Shown: positions 8,354 to 15,890 of the stretch, in pieces | Numbering within the stretch: position 1 is the first letter of the stretch | Layout of the letters: every line of letters begins with the position of its first letter | DNA from: Streptacidiphilus jeojiense | Lineage (GTDB): Bacteria; Actinomycetota; Actinomycetes; Streptomycetales; Streptomycetaceae | Direction of reading: 5' to 3' | Length of the DNA stretch: 64,000 nucleotides | Assembly: GCF_000719095.1 (NCBI RefSeq) | Contig: NZ_JOEH01000032.1 | Span: 1 to 64,000, forward strand | Made by a program: the position numbers and the translations under genes | Notes under the pieces: model-generated | Told to the model about the DNA's origin: nothing | Database searches by the model: none | Seen by the model: only the letters and a program-made list of their open reading frames with translations

Positions 8354-9085
8354 TTATCCGGCTCCGCCGCTCTCCAGCACCGAGGCGATCTCGTCCGGGA
8401 GCGCTCCGGTGAGCCAGCCTGGAACCGGCCCAAGGCCTTGGACTGCTGCCCTCATCTGGCTCCAGAAGTCGTCCTCGCCCGAATCGATCGCGGCAGCCAA
8501 GGCGTCAGCATCGAGGCCATCTCGGTACTGGCCGAGGAACACGAGGAAGCCGGGGTCCTCGGCCATGTCGGCGAAGATCGGTCCCATCCACGCCAGGAGC
8601 CGCTGGAGTCGTTCCACCATCCAGCAGGCGTCCGCCTCGGAGACGTCGTCGGGGTGCAGCAGCGAGCCGTCCGCCGCCAGGTCGACGTAGAGTCCCCGGA
8701 ACTTCGTCTCATTGCTCCGCGCGGCGGCCGCGTCGACTTCCGCCATCAGGTCGGCCACAGCAGCGGGGGCGTCCTGGTCAACCAGGCCCCGCAGTACGAG
8801 GTGGGCAAAGCCCGCCTTGACCGTGTGGCCGTTGAACCACTGGTCGAACTGCCGCGCGGGAAAGTCGCTGCGGTACGGCAGGGGGATCCCGACGACGGTC
8901 ATGCACAGCTGGGCTTTCCCCAGTTCCTCGAAGCCGAGCGCCGCGTTGGCGAAGGCTTCTGCCCACTGGCCACCGTCGAACAGCAGCGTGGCGGCCCTCA
9001 GCTTGCGGGCGGCGCTCTCGCAGGCTGCAGAGGCCAGGCGGACGAGTTCGTCGTCGTCTGGAATCCGAACGTTCTTCTTGCCCAT
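8354..9085 (-). CDS. AbiV-family abortive-infection protein
   Basis: A 243-aa protein starting at the ATG at 9085 (MGKKNVRIPDDDELV). The N-terminal half has the AbiV/HEPN-like pattern: a helix ending in LRAATLLFDGGQWAEAFANA, then ALGFEELGKAQLC, and a later RGLYVDL. In Lactococcus, AbiV blocks phage development by interfering with translation. The EELGKA-type motif is the family signature I rely on; a defence role here is inference from the family. The gene stands alone, converging on a 73-aa gene, with no other recognisable defence gene beside it. Confidence 0.65.
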   Translation of the reverse strand: MGKKNVRIPDDDELVRLASAACESAARKLRAATLLFDGGQWAEAFANAALGFEELGKAQLCMTVVGIPLPYRSDFPARQFDQWFNGHTVKAGFAHLVLRGLVDQDAPAAVADLMAEVDAAAARSNETKFRGLYVDLAADGSLLHPDDVSEADACWMVERLQRLLAWMGPIFADMAEDPGFLVFLGQYRDGLDADALAAAIDSGEDDFWSQMRAAVQGLGPVPGWLTGALPDEIASVLESGGAG

Positions 9086-9330
9086 GAGTAATCTTCGCAC
9101 CGGCGACGCCCTTCCCTCAACGGGTTTCGTCATGGACAAGCGCGTCGCCGGGCGCGGGCACCCGCCGGGGCCGGGAGTGGATTCCCGGTCAGCCGGTAGG
9201 AGGTGTTGGGTCTGTCAGGTCCGATCGCCTCTGGCTGGATGGAGGCCAAGGCCCGCGCCGACACGGGCCTGGCGGGGTCCGCAACAACGGCTCGCCATCA
9301 CGGCCTGCCCCGGGTCTTCCCGGGCACAGC

Positions 9331-9361
9331 GGTGCCCCCGGTCAGCTCGGCCGGGGGCACC
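9331..9361. terminator. Hairpin terminator
   Basis: GGTGCCCCCGG and CCGGGGGCACC form an 11-bp perfect stem 15 nt beyond the end of the pterin dehydratase gene. It would terminate that leftward transcript. Confidence 0.75.
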
Positions 9362-9375
9362 GTACCGCCTGAGGG

Positions 9376-9672
9376 TCAGAAGCCTTGGTCGGCGGCGATG
9401 GCAGCGATCTTCTCGGCGAGGGCGAGGTCCAGCTCGGTGATGGCGTTCCCGGCGTCGTGGGTGTTCACCTTGAACGCCATGGTGCCGTAGACGATGTGGA
9501 CGTTGGCGTGGTGGTTGAGCTCGTCCTCGGCGGCGGCCACGGCCGTGTAGAAGGGCAGCGCGTTCGCCCGGCCGACCTTGTAGGTGGCGGTGAGCTCGTC
9601 GCCCTCGCGGGTCCAGCCTTCGGCCTTGGCAAGTCCGGCGGTGATCTGGTCGTCGCTCAGCGGCTCCGGCAC
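9376..9672 (-). CDS. phhB: 4a-hydroxytetrahydrobiopterin dehydratase (PCD/DCoH family)
   Basis: A 98-aa protein of normal family length. The catalytic region is ELNHHANVHIVYGTM (His54, His55) followed by THDAGNAITELD (His72), the conserved histidine set of pterin-4a-carbinolamine dehydratases. It would dehydrate 4a-hydroxy-tetrahydropterin to quinonoid dihydropterin. No aromatic amino-acid hydroxylase is nearby, so its partner must lie elsewhere or it serves another pterin pathway. Such orphan PCD genes are common in actinobacteria. A hairpin terminator follows the stop. Confidence 0.9.
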   Translation of the reverse strand: MPEPLSDDQITAGLAKAEGWTREGDELTATYKVGRANALPFYTAVAAAEDELNHHANVHIVYGTMAFKVNTHDAGNAITELDLALAEKIAAIAADQGF

Positions 9673-9703
9673 GGTGTTCCTCTCGGTAGGGCGGGTGATG
9701 GGG

Positions 9704-9976
9704 TCAGGCGGCTGTGGGGGCCAGGGCCTCGTCCAGGTCCTGGCCGAGCGGGTGGTGCTGCCACGGCTTCATCTCTGCCCGTAGGCGGACCAGTTCGGCG
9801 CGGTGGCGGGCGGAGCCGGTGTCGGCTGCGATGAGTGCGGATTCGCGGGCGAGGTTGATCGCGTGCTCCGGTTCGCCGAGTGCGGCGGTGGCCTGGCGCG
9901 CAAGCTCGCCACTCTCGGGCTCACCGCGGCCGACTTCGGGCTGGAGGAGGTCAGATCTGCTGGTCCTGGCCGTCAT
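9704..9976 (-). pseudogene. C-terminal fragment of a TPR-type transcriptional regulator
   Basis: A 90-codon frame whose ATG overlaps the stop of the preceding gene. From about residue 15 it matches in style the extreme C-terminus of large streptomycete HTH/TPR regulators: RGEPESGELARQATAALGEP, then ARESALIAADTGSARHRAEL and a RLRAEMKPWQ end. The HTH and most TPR repeats are absent, so I read it as a remnant that happens to be coupled to the RiPP operon. A genuine 90-aa helical protein cannot be excluded. Confidence 0.45.
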
Positions 9977-10374
9977 CGAGCAGGAGCACCGTGAGGGCGG
10001 CCTCGCCTAGCGCCGCTGGCCGGCTCCCGCAGCTGGTGCTCGCGGGCTACGGCCCCGGTGGGGATCTCATCGTCCTGGCCGGAGGGGAGGGCGGGGGCCA
10101 CGGTGTAGACCGGGACGGTTTCCAGGCTGGTCATGGCGTGCGGAGCACGTTGCGCCAGGTGGATCACCCGGCCGCCCTCGAGGCGGGAGCGCATGTCGGT
10201 GATCTCGTAGGGCCGGCCGTCCAGCATGATCCACATTCCCAGCTGGAGGGCTCCGGTCCGGACCGGCTGCGGGGCGACCAGCCGGCGGCCGTCTGGGAGT
10301 TGGTAGAGCTGAGCCGCAGGGGCTGGGGTACGGGTGTGCGTGTCCCACCTGGGCGACTGGGCTGCGGGGTTCAC
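9973..10374 (-). CDS. Hypothetical protein, last gene of the RiPP operon
   Basis: A 133-aa protein from the GTG at 10374, which overlaps the methyltransferase stop (GTGA). The middle part (TGALQLGMWIMLDGRPYEIT, then DMRSRLEGGRVIHL) looks like a small beta-barrel, and the C-terminus is basic and disordered. Coupling to the methyltransferase suggests an accessory role in peptide maturation or recognition, but I recognise no motif. The downstream regulator fragment overlaps its stop. Confidence 0.55.
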   Translation of the reverse strand: MNPAAQSPRWDTHTRTPAPAAQLYQLPDGRRLVAPQPVRTGALQLGMWIMLDGRPYEITDMRSRLEGGRVIHLAQRAPHAMTSLETVPVYTVAPALPSGQDDEIPTGAVAREHQLREPASGARRGRPHGAPAR

Positions 10375-11513
10375 AGCGTGACCTCCCACTGTCCTCGGCG
10401 CAGTGTCGTCTGTCCGTCGGGCGTGATGGTCACCCGTGCGCCGTAGACGGGCAGCGATCCCTCCTGGAGCCACCGGCGGCGGATCCGGTCCAGGATGTCC
10501 CACAGGCGGCGCGGGCCGCCCTGGTGGACCATGGCGCCAGTGGCCCCGGCGGGCATGGTGGCGCGGGCCCATGACCCGTCAGCGTGGAGCATCCAGGCGG
10601 TGATCCGGCCGTCCTCGTCCAGCTGCAGCCGGTGCTCGATCCCCGGCGCGGTGACCGTGAGCATCGACCACACCTCCCACGCCTGGGGGACGTTGATCAC
10701 GGGGTAGGGGCTCTGGGTGATGTCCTCGCCGTCCTGCTCGCGCACCTGGGCGAACATGCTGTTCAGCATCGCCGGGTAGTCATCGGCGGTGCGGGTGGTC
10801 ATGAACGCCGCCCGGTCCCATTCGATGCGGCCGGAGGCCCCGCCGTCGGGCTGCTTGTCCGCGGTGAGGATGAGCCCGGTGTTCGCCAGGGTGGTGACCA
10901 TCCGTCCGGCGGGCCGCAGCGCGGCGAGCCACGATACGGGGATGCGGGGCACGGAGACCATGGACACGATCCGGTCGTACTGGTCGGGCAGCTCGCCGGC
11001 GGCGTCGCCGGTGACCACCTGCGGGCGCAGGCCGATGCTGTGCAGCCGCTCGGTGGCCGCCTCGGTGAGGTAGGGGTCGATGTCCAGGCTGGTGACGTTG
11101 GCGTCGCCCAGGCGGTAGGCGGCCAGCGCGGCGCTGTAGCCGGACCCGGTAGCCATGTCCATCAGCCTGGTGCCGTGGGACATCCGGCCGTGCCGGAACA
11201 TGGCGGTGACCAGTCCCGGGTTCGTGGACGAGGAGGTGGGCACCCCGACCACCGGAGCATCGGCGGCCGCGTGGTCGGCGTGCACCGCACCGACGCGGGT
11301 CACCAGCGTCGTGTCGGCGTACGTGGCGTCCACCCACGCCGTCTCATCGGATGGGCCGTCGGTGACCGTCCATCCGGTGGGGCCGGCGCTGAACCAGCGG
11401 GGAACAAACAGGTGGCGGGGAACATGGGACAGGGCACGGAACCAGCCGGGCCCGGGCGTGGACAAGGTGCGGGCGAGCCGCTCGGCGGCGGGCTGCCAGT
11501 CCAGGTGTTCCAT
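10371..11513 (-). CDS. Protein-L-isoaspartate methyltransferase-like enzyme of an ATP-grasp RiPP system
   Basis: A 380-aa protein from the ATG at 11513, which overlaps the ATP-grasp stop (TAATG). The N-terminal 240 residues carry the PIMT pattern: RHLFVPRWF, then SSSTNPGLVTAM, then the SAM-binding MDMATGSGYSAALAA and a second loop VTSLDIDP. About 140 extra residues follow, typical of the methyltransferases paired with ATP-grasp peptide ligases. In the fuscimiditide system a homologous enzyme methylates an Asp of the esterified peptide, leading to an aspartimide. The same step is inferred here from the gene set. Confidence 0.85.
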   Translation of the reverse strand: MEHLDWQPAAERLARTLSTPGPGWFRALSHVPRHLFVPRWFSAGPTGWTVTDGPSDETAWVDATYADTTLVTRVGAVHADHAAADAPVVGVPTSSSTNPGLVTAMFRHGRMSHGTRLMDMATGSGYSAALAAYRLGDANVTSLDIDPYLTEAATERLHSIGLRPQVVTGDAAGELPDQYDRIVSMVSVPRIPVSWLAALRPAGRMVTTLANTGLILTADKQPDGGASGRIEWDRAAFMTTRTADDYPAMLNSMFAQVREQDGEDITQSPYPVINVPQAWEVWSMLTVTAPGIEHRLQLDEDGRITAWMLHADGSWARATMPAGATGAMVHQGGPRRLWDILDRIRRRWLQEGSLPVYGARVTITPDGQTTLRRGQWEVTL

Positions 11514-12478
11514 TACGCGATTCCTTCGAGTTCGTCGGCCAGGGCTTCGGCGATCGGCAGCCCGGTCGCTCCTTGGATCCAGTCCCACTGACCGCAGGGA
11601 TTGACCTCGAGGAACCAGTGGCGCCCCTGGGGGTCAACGACGAAGTCGGCCGCACCGTAGCGCAAGCCCAGCCTGGTCATCATCCGGCGCACGCCCGCGG
11701 CCACGTCGGCGGGGATGTCGGTGACCGCGTAGGTCAAGGCGCCGTAGTCGCTGCGCCAGTCGACCCGCGCGGCCGCACTGCCGGCGTACACCGCGGCCGC
11801 CAGCATCCGCTCCCCCACCACCGTCAGCCGCACCTCGTACGCCTTCTCCACCCAGGCCTGGAACAAGTGCGCGGTGGCGTCGACGCCGCGCAGGTCCGCC
11901 AGGTCCGATGGAGAGAGCTTCCGGGTGTAGACGGTCTTGAGGAGTCCCTCCTCAACGATGATGGGCGACGCCACCGGCTTGCTGACCAGCGGGCCCGGGA
12001 CCTGCTCCGCGAACGACCGCACAGCCTCAGCCTGATTGGTGATCAGCGTCGGCGGGATACGCAGGCCGGATGCCCGGGCAGCGGCCAACTGGACCGGTTT
12101 GTACTCCGCTCTCGCCATGGCGGTCGGGTGGTTCACCCACCGGCACTCCAGCGCGCTGAGCACCCCGCCGAGGCCAGCCCGGGCCTGGGCCGCCGCGAAC
12201 TGCTGCTCAGGCCCCGACATGGCCTCCGAGATCCCGAAGGGGCCCGGGGCGCGGTAGTACACCGCGCCGACCCGAGCCAGGTCCACCGTGCGCCAGTCGG
12301 TGCTGAGCTCTCCGGCCCATCCGTGCTCTTCGTCGATCCGGCCGGCCAGGGCGAGCTGCTGGGGGAAGTCCGTGGTGTCCATGCGGAACACCTCGCTGCC
12401 GCGCGCGCCCAGGGCGGCGACCACGCGGTCAGTGGGCCAGTCGTCGGCGGCGGCGATGACCAGGATGGGCACACTCAT
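11513..12478 (-). CDS. ATP-grasp ribosomal peptide maturase (graspetide ligase)
   Basis: A 321-aa protein from the ATG at 12478, overlapping the precursor stop (TGATG). It has an ATP-grasp layout: an N-terminal Rossmann-like part (ILVIAAADDWPTDRVVAALG), a central lobe with PLVSKPVASP and AYEVRLTVVGERMLAAAV, and the metal/ATP site in FVVDPQGRHWFLEVNPCGQW. The motifs and size match the actinobacterial SAV_5884-type maturases. It should form side-chain ester (or amide) links in the product of the gene just upstream, using ATP. Coupling to precursor and methyltransferase supports this. Confidence 0.88.
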   Translation of the reverse strand: MSVPILVIAAADDWPTDRVVAALGARGSEVFRMDTTDFPQQLALAGRIDEEHGWAGELSTDWRTVDLARVGAVYYRAPGPFGISEAMSGPEQQFAAAQARAGLGGVLSALECRWVNHPTAMARAEYKPVQLAAARASGLRIPPTLITNQAEAVRSFAEQVPGPLVSKPVASPIIVEEGLLKTVYTRKLSPSDLADLRGVDATAHLFQAWVEKAYEVRLTVVGERMLAAAVYAGSAAARVDWRSDYGALTYAVTDIPADVAAGVRRMMTRLGLRYGAADFVVDPQGRHWFLEVNPCGQWDWIQGATGLPIAEALADELEGIA

Positions 12479-12780
12479 CAGTCCTTGGGCCCTTCGTCCA
12501 ACGGCGGCGGGTTGTCGGGGTCCCCGTCGGGCACCGTGGGGGTGTGGGTGTTGGCCATACAGGTCAACAGTCCGCCGTCGCTCGCCAGGGAGACCTGCTG
12601 GGTCTGGTCGTAGACGCAGGCGGGCACGGCCACCGCGCCGGTCGAGTCCGGCACGGTCGCGAACCGCAGTGCCCACGGGCGCACGTCCGGTCCCGAGGGC
12701 GTCTCGTTGCTGTGCAGGTAGCGCCCTCCTGGCGGGGTGAGCGGGAACGCCTGGTGCGACGGTCCTATGGGTGTCGTCAT
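12478..12780 (-). CDS. ATP-grasp-modified RiPP precursor peptide
   Basis: A 100-aa precursor with GGAGATC just upstream of its ATG. Residues 34-40 (RPWALRF) match the leader motif that ATP-grasp peptide ligases recognise. The last 24 residues form a candidate core with Thr78, Thr80 and Thr82 facing Asp85, Asp87, Asp89, Asp95, Glu96 and Asp100, separated by prolines and glycines. This suits Thr-to-Asp/Glu ester rings. Two cysteines (55 and 74) lie before the core. It overlaps both neighbours (ATGA upstream, TGATG downstream), so the expression ratio is set by coupled translation. Confidence 0.85.
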   Translation of the reverse strand: MTTPIGPSHQAFPLTPPGGRYLHSNETPSGPDVRPWALRFATVPDSTGAVAVPACVYDQTQQVSLASDGGLLTCMANTHTPTVPDGDPDNPPPLDEGPKD

Positions 12781-13589
12781 TGGGGATCTCCTGTTCTCGA
12801 TCTGACGACCCGTCCGGCGGATGCGCCGGTCGGAAGCTCGGCAGCCGGGTCGTTCGGCCCGGTCCGGAAATCGCCGCTGGGCTGGGCGGGCGAGGCGCTG
12901 AACTGAACGTGAACGCTGCCCGCGGTCCACTCACAGGCGTAGGGAATCCCGTCGGACAGCCAGGTCAGCACGTCGTAGAGGGCGGCAGTGTCGGCAAGCC
13001 AGGCAGCGGCCTGGCACTGTCCCTCGGCCTCCATGAGAGCGGCCATCGCCCTGACCCTGCGGCGAATCCACCGCATCGCCTGCCCGGGTAACTCCACATG
13101 ACCGTCCTCACGGAGCAGCGCGGAGTCAGGGCCGAAGTCAGTCACCGTGCTGAGGTAGGCCACCTTGATCCCGCCCGGCGGGCCCGGCGGGTACATGTCC
13201 CTCTGCTCAGTCGGCACCCGGGCCGATGGAGTGTCTGCGGGACCGGTTACCGGCATGCCGTTCACCTCGTGGCACTGCGGGGCCACGGGCCTGACCGTCC
13301 AGCGGAGCCGGTGGCCCTGGTTCTCGATCGCCAGCGCGACCGGGCGACCGGCCCGCAGGTCCTCCAGGGCGCCTCGGTGGCCCTCCTGGATCCACTGCCA
13401 CACAGTCTCGCCGGCGGCGGGCTCCAGGGGCTGGGAGCCGATCGTCCTCAGGGAGATCCGCATCCACCGCACCGCAGCCTCCGGCGTGGCCGCCGCATAG
13501 CGAACGTGCCGTACTGGGGTGAGGGAATCCGGCGGAGGAGTGTGGAAGCACTCGGCGAGAAAGCCCGACGAGGGAAGCTGTGAGGTCAT
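12777..13589 (-). CDS. RiPP-locus protein with two copies of an unknown domain
   Basis: A 270-aa protein whose stop overlaps the precursor start. Two segments share a pattern. Residues about 40-105 have AVRWMRISLRTIG, then TVWQWIQEG, then a Leu-rich helix and LRWTVRPVA. Residues about 170-235 have AMRWIRRRVRAMA, then AAWLADTAALYDVLTWL and a final VHVQFSASP strand. The same pattern occurs once in the next upstream gene (AMRWARQRGQDIG, WVIDGWLQDE, YALTIRPIA). I do not recognise the family. Coupling to the precursor suggests a role in peptide recognition, immunity or export. Confidence 0.65.
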   Translation of the reverse strand: MTSQLPSSGFLAECFHTPPPDSLTPVRHVRYAAATPEAAVRWMRISLRTIGSQPLEPAAGETVWQWIQEGHRGALEDLRAGRPVALAIENQGHRLRWTVRPVAPQCHEVNGMPVTGPADTPSARVPTEQRDMYPPGPPGGIKVAYLSTVTDFGPDSALLREDGHVELPGQAMRWIRRRVRAMAALMEAEGQCQAAAWLADTAALYDVLTWLSDGIPYACEWTAGSVHVQFSASPAQPSGDFRTGPNDPAAELPTGASAGRVVRSRTGDPQ

Positions 13590-13683
13590 GATGCCTCACG
13601 CTCCCGGGCCCGACTGAGCTGCAGGGGGACTGGGGTAATCGGTTTGGCGGTCACGACCAGCCCCGTGACGACGAAGTGGGTGT

Positions 13684-14064
13684 TCAACACGATCCACCGC
13701 CATTCGCTGGGTCGGTGATGGGCGGAATCGCGATGGGGCGGATGGTCAGCGCGTACTCGGCCGACTCCTCGTAGACCGTTAGGTCGTACGTGATGCCAAC
13801 CGTCAGTTGGTAGAGGGCCTTCGCAAGCTCACGCTCGTCTTGCAGCCACCCGTCTATTACCCATGAGCCCGGCGGGTTGAGCTGCGGGCCGATGTCCTGG
13901 CCACGCTGGCGGGCCCACCGCATAGCGAGCCGAGGGGTGAGTGCGGCCGCGCCACCGAGCGAATACGCGGCGCCCGTGGCCGGGTTCGTGGCGAACCACT
14001 GGCACCAGTAGCTGAACGTGTCGTGCGCGGCGGCCTCGACCCCTGGCCGCTCCATCGTCAGCAT
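13684..14064 (-). CDS. RiPP-locus protein with one copy of the same unknown domain
   Basis: A 126-aa protein from the ATG at 14064 (MLTMERPGVEAA), overlapping the ATPase stop by 7 nt. After an N-terminal segment with FSYWCQWFATNPATGAAYSL it carries the AMRW-helix, WLQDE-helix and strand pattern that is duplicated in the downstream 270-aa protein. It ends in PANGGGSC. The shared domain and co-orientation tie the two genes together. Function unknown. Confidence 0.55.
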   Translation of the reverse strand: MLTMERPGVEAAAHDTFSYWCQWFATNPATGAAYSLGGAAALTPRLAMRWARQRGQDIGPQLNPPGSWVIDGWLQDERELAKALYQLTVGITYDLTVYEESAEYALTIRPIAIPPITDPANGGGSC

Positions 14065-14555
14065 GGTGTCCTGCTGAGCCGGCCAGGCTGCTGAATGTCG
14101 TCCTCGGGCACAATCCGCAGTGCCCACGCTTGAGTGCCCTCGGCAGATCGGGTCAGGCCCGACCTGGTCGCCTGCTTGCGTACCAGCGCCAGGCCCCGGC
14201 CGTGGACGCCCAAGGGATCGCGTCGGCCCGGGGGCTTCCACCGGCCGGTATCACGCACGGTCAGGTGGACGGTTCCCCCGCACATCGTCAGCGTCAGCGA
14301 TACGTCAGAACTACCGGAATGACAGACCGCGTTGGTGACCAGCTCGGAAACGATCTCGCGGATCTCGAACTCGGATTCGCCACCGACCCCCCAGTGCCGC
14401 AGGACGGTAGCAGCGAACCTGCGCATCTGACGCGGAGCCGTCGGCCCTGCTGCTATCGCGCACGACGCCGCATAGCTGGTCAGACGCGGGCGCTGGTGGT
14501 CAACCTCCGCGGGGAGGCGTACGTCTCGTAACTGCTCTGCCGGACTGGCTGCCAT
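14058..14555 (-). CDS. Anti-sigma-factor-like ATP-binding protein (HATPase_c_2)
   Basis: A 165-aa single-domain GHKL ATPase starting at the ATG at 14555. The N box is EIVSELVTNAVCHSG, the G1 box is VRDTGRW, and the G2 region is GVHGRGLALVRKQA. Such small ATPases are abundant in streptomycetes and often sit with XRE/DUF5753 and DUF397 genes, as here, where the regulator pair is divergent. They act as RsbW/SpoIIAB-like serine kinases or anti-regulators, though many are uncharacterised. It is the first gene of the leftward RiPP operon. Confidence 0.85.
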   Translation of the reverse strand: MAASPAEQLRDVRLPAEVDHQRPRLTSYAASCAIAAGPTAPRQMRRFAATVLRHWGVGGESEFEIREIVSELVTNAVCHSGSSDVSLTLTMCGGTVHLTVRDTGRWKPPGRRDPLGVHGRGLALVRKQATRSGLTRSAEGTQAWALRIVPEDDIQQPGRLSRTPC

Positions 14556-14604
14556 GCCGTCCCCTCGGTCGCGCACGGATCGGGCGGAACATCCCGCCAT
14601 CACG

Positions 14605-14623
14605 TCACTACATCCCGTAGTGA
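14605..14623. promoter_or_regulatory. Inverted repeat in the divergent promoter region
   Basis: TCACTAC and GTAGTGA flank a 5-nt spacer, giving 7-bp perfect arms. The site lies 50 nt upstream of the ATPase gene, between the two divergent transcripts, and is a candidate operator for the XRE regulator. Confidence 0.45.
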
Positions 14624-14679
14624 AATCCCTCTTAGAATGCTCCGTGCAATCCCATGACACAAGCCCATCAAAAAATTCC

Positions 14680-14695
14680 GCTTCCGATCGGAAGC
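14680..14695. promoter_or_regulatory. Perfect 16-bp palindrome in the divergent promoter region
   Basis: GCTTCCGATCGGAAGC is fully palindromic. It lies 100 nt before the XRE gene and 125 nt before the ATPase gene, in a locally AT-richer patch (AAAAAATTCC just before it). It is a second operator candidate. Confidence 0.45.
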
Positions 14696-14795
14696 GTCCG
14701 AGGATGATGGAGGGACCGTGTCCGATCACGCGGGCGACGATGCGGCAAACTTGCACCCAGCAAGTGCACGCCGACGACGCAGAGGAAGGCAGCGG

Positions 14796-15656
14796 ATGAG
14801 CGATCCACAGGGACCGACCGTAAGACGGCGTCGCCTGGGCTCAGAGCTTCGTCGCCTGCGCGACCTCGCAGGCCTCCGGCTTGAGGACGTGGCCAAGGTT
14901 CTAGAGTGTTCCACCTCCAAGATCAGCCGCATCGAAACGGGGCAGGGCCTGGCCAAGGCCCTGGAACTTCGGGCCATGCTCGATCTCTACGGGGTGACCG
15001 ACGAGGACGCCCGGCTGGTAATCAACGACATCCACCGGCGAGCGAGCGAATCCGGGTGGTGGGAGCAGGACGAGTACGAGGCGGTCCTTCCATCTGGCCT
15101 CGGCGTCTACGTGGGACTGGAGTACGACGCCCGCCTGGTGCAGTCCTGGGAGCTCTCCTGGGTAACCGGGCTGCTGCAGACACCCGACTACGCCCGAGCA
15201 GTCATGAGCAGTAGCCGCGTTGGCCAGTCGGACGAGGTCGACAGGCTCGTCGACGTGCGTATCGAACGGCAGAAGCGGCTCACCGCTTCGTCCGACCCGC
15301 TGGAACTGTGGGCAGTAATGGATGAGTCCGTATTCAGGCGCCCGATCGGCGGACCGGATGTGGTCCGCAACCAGATCCGGCACATCCTCGAACTGGCGGA
15401 GCTCCCGAACGTGAACGTCCAGGTCTGCCCACTATCCAAAGGGATGCACCCGGGCCTACGGGGTTCGTTCTCCATCCTGGAGTTCGGGCCAGCCGATCCG
15501 CGGGTGGTGTACGTGGAGGCACCCAGCGGAAACCTCTTCGTCGAACGGGACTCGCAGGTGAGGGCATTCCGCAGCTCCTACACCGCGTTGACGGCCATCG
15601 CGCTCGACCCATCCGAATCCGCGGCGCTCCTGCAGCGTGTCGCAAAGGAGAAATGA
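14796..15656 (+). CDS. XRE-family regulator with DUF5753 domain
   Basis: A 286-aa protein; AGGAAGG lies 6-12 nt before the chosen ATG. The helix-turn-helix is at about residues 16-53 (LRRLRDLAGLRLEDVAKVLE, then CSTSKISRIETGQG). The C-terminal DUF5753 sensing domain follows, with ARLVQSWELSWVTGLLQTPDYARA, split here for brevity, and ILEFGPADPRVVYVE. Family members such as WhiJ-type proteins control differentiation and antibiotic genes and work with DUF397 proteins. It is divergent from the ATPase and probably controls the RiPP operon. Confidence 0.92.
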   Translation: MSDPQGPTVRRRRLGSELRRLRDLAGLRLEDVAKVLECSTSKISRIETGQGLAKALELRAMLDLYGVTDEDARLVINDIHRRASESGWWEQDEYEAVLPSGLGVYVGLEYDARLVQSWELSWVTGLLQTPDYARAVMSSSRVGQSDEVDRLVDVRIERQKRLTASSDPLELWAVMDESVFRRPIGGPDVVRNQIRHILELAELPNVNVQVCPLSKGMHPGLRGSFSILEFGPADPRVVYVEAPSGNLFVERDSQVRAFRSSYTALTAIALDPSESAALLQRVAKEK

Positions 15657-15886
15657 CCATGGAACAACCCATCGACCTCACCTCGCTGCGCTGGTTCAAG
15701 TCCAGCTACAGCGGCGACCAAGGTGCCTGCGTTGAGATAGCCCACACCTCGACCGGCAGCGTCGCAGTCCGCGACTCCAAGCAGAACGACAGGCCTGGAC
15801 AGCAGGTCTTCGAGTTCGACGGGGCCGCATGGCAGGCGTTCGTCAACGGCGCCCGCAACGGAGAGTTCGACCTGCCGGTTGCGTGA
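15653..15886 (+). CDS. DUF397 protein
   Basis: A 77-aa protein whose ATG overlaps the regulator stop (ATGA); a second ATG two codons in is also possible. It has the family hallmark LRWFKSSYSGDQGACVEIA, the VAVRDSKQND strand and the terminal FVNGARNGEFD. DUF397 proteins are obligate small partners of XRE/DUF5753 regulators in streptomycetes and probably modulate their DNA binding. Confidence 0.93.
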   Translation: MTMEQPIDLTSLRWFKSSYSGDQGACVEIAHTSTGSVAVRDSKQNDRPGQQVFEFDGAAWQAFVNGARNGEFDLPVA

Positions 15887-15890
15887 CAGC

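Noticed and set aside
9704..10374. Treating the regulator fragment as the pathway-specific regulator of the RiPP operon
   Set aside because: Only the extreme C-terminus of a TPR regulator is present; there is no DNA-binding domain.
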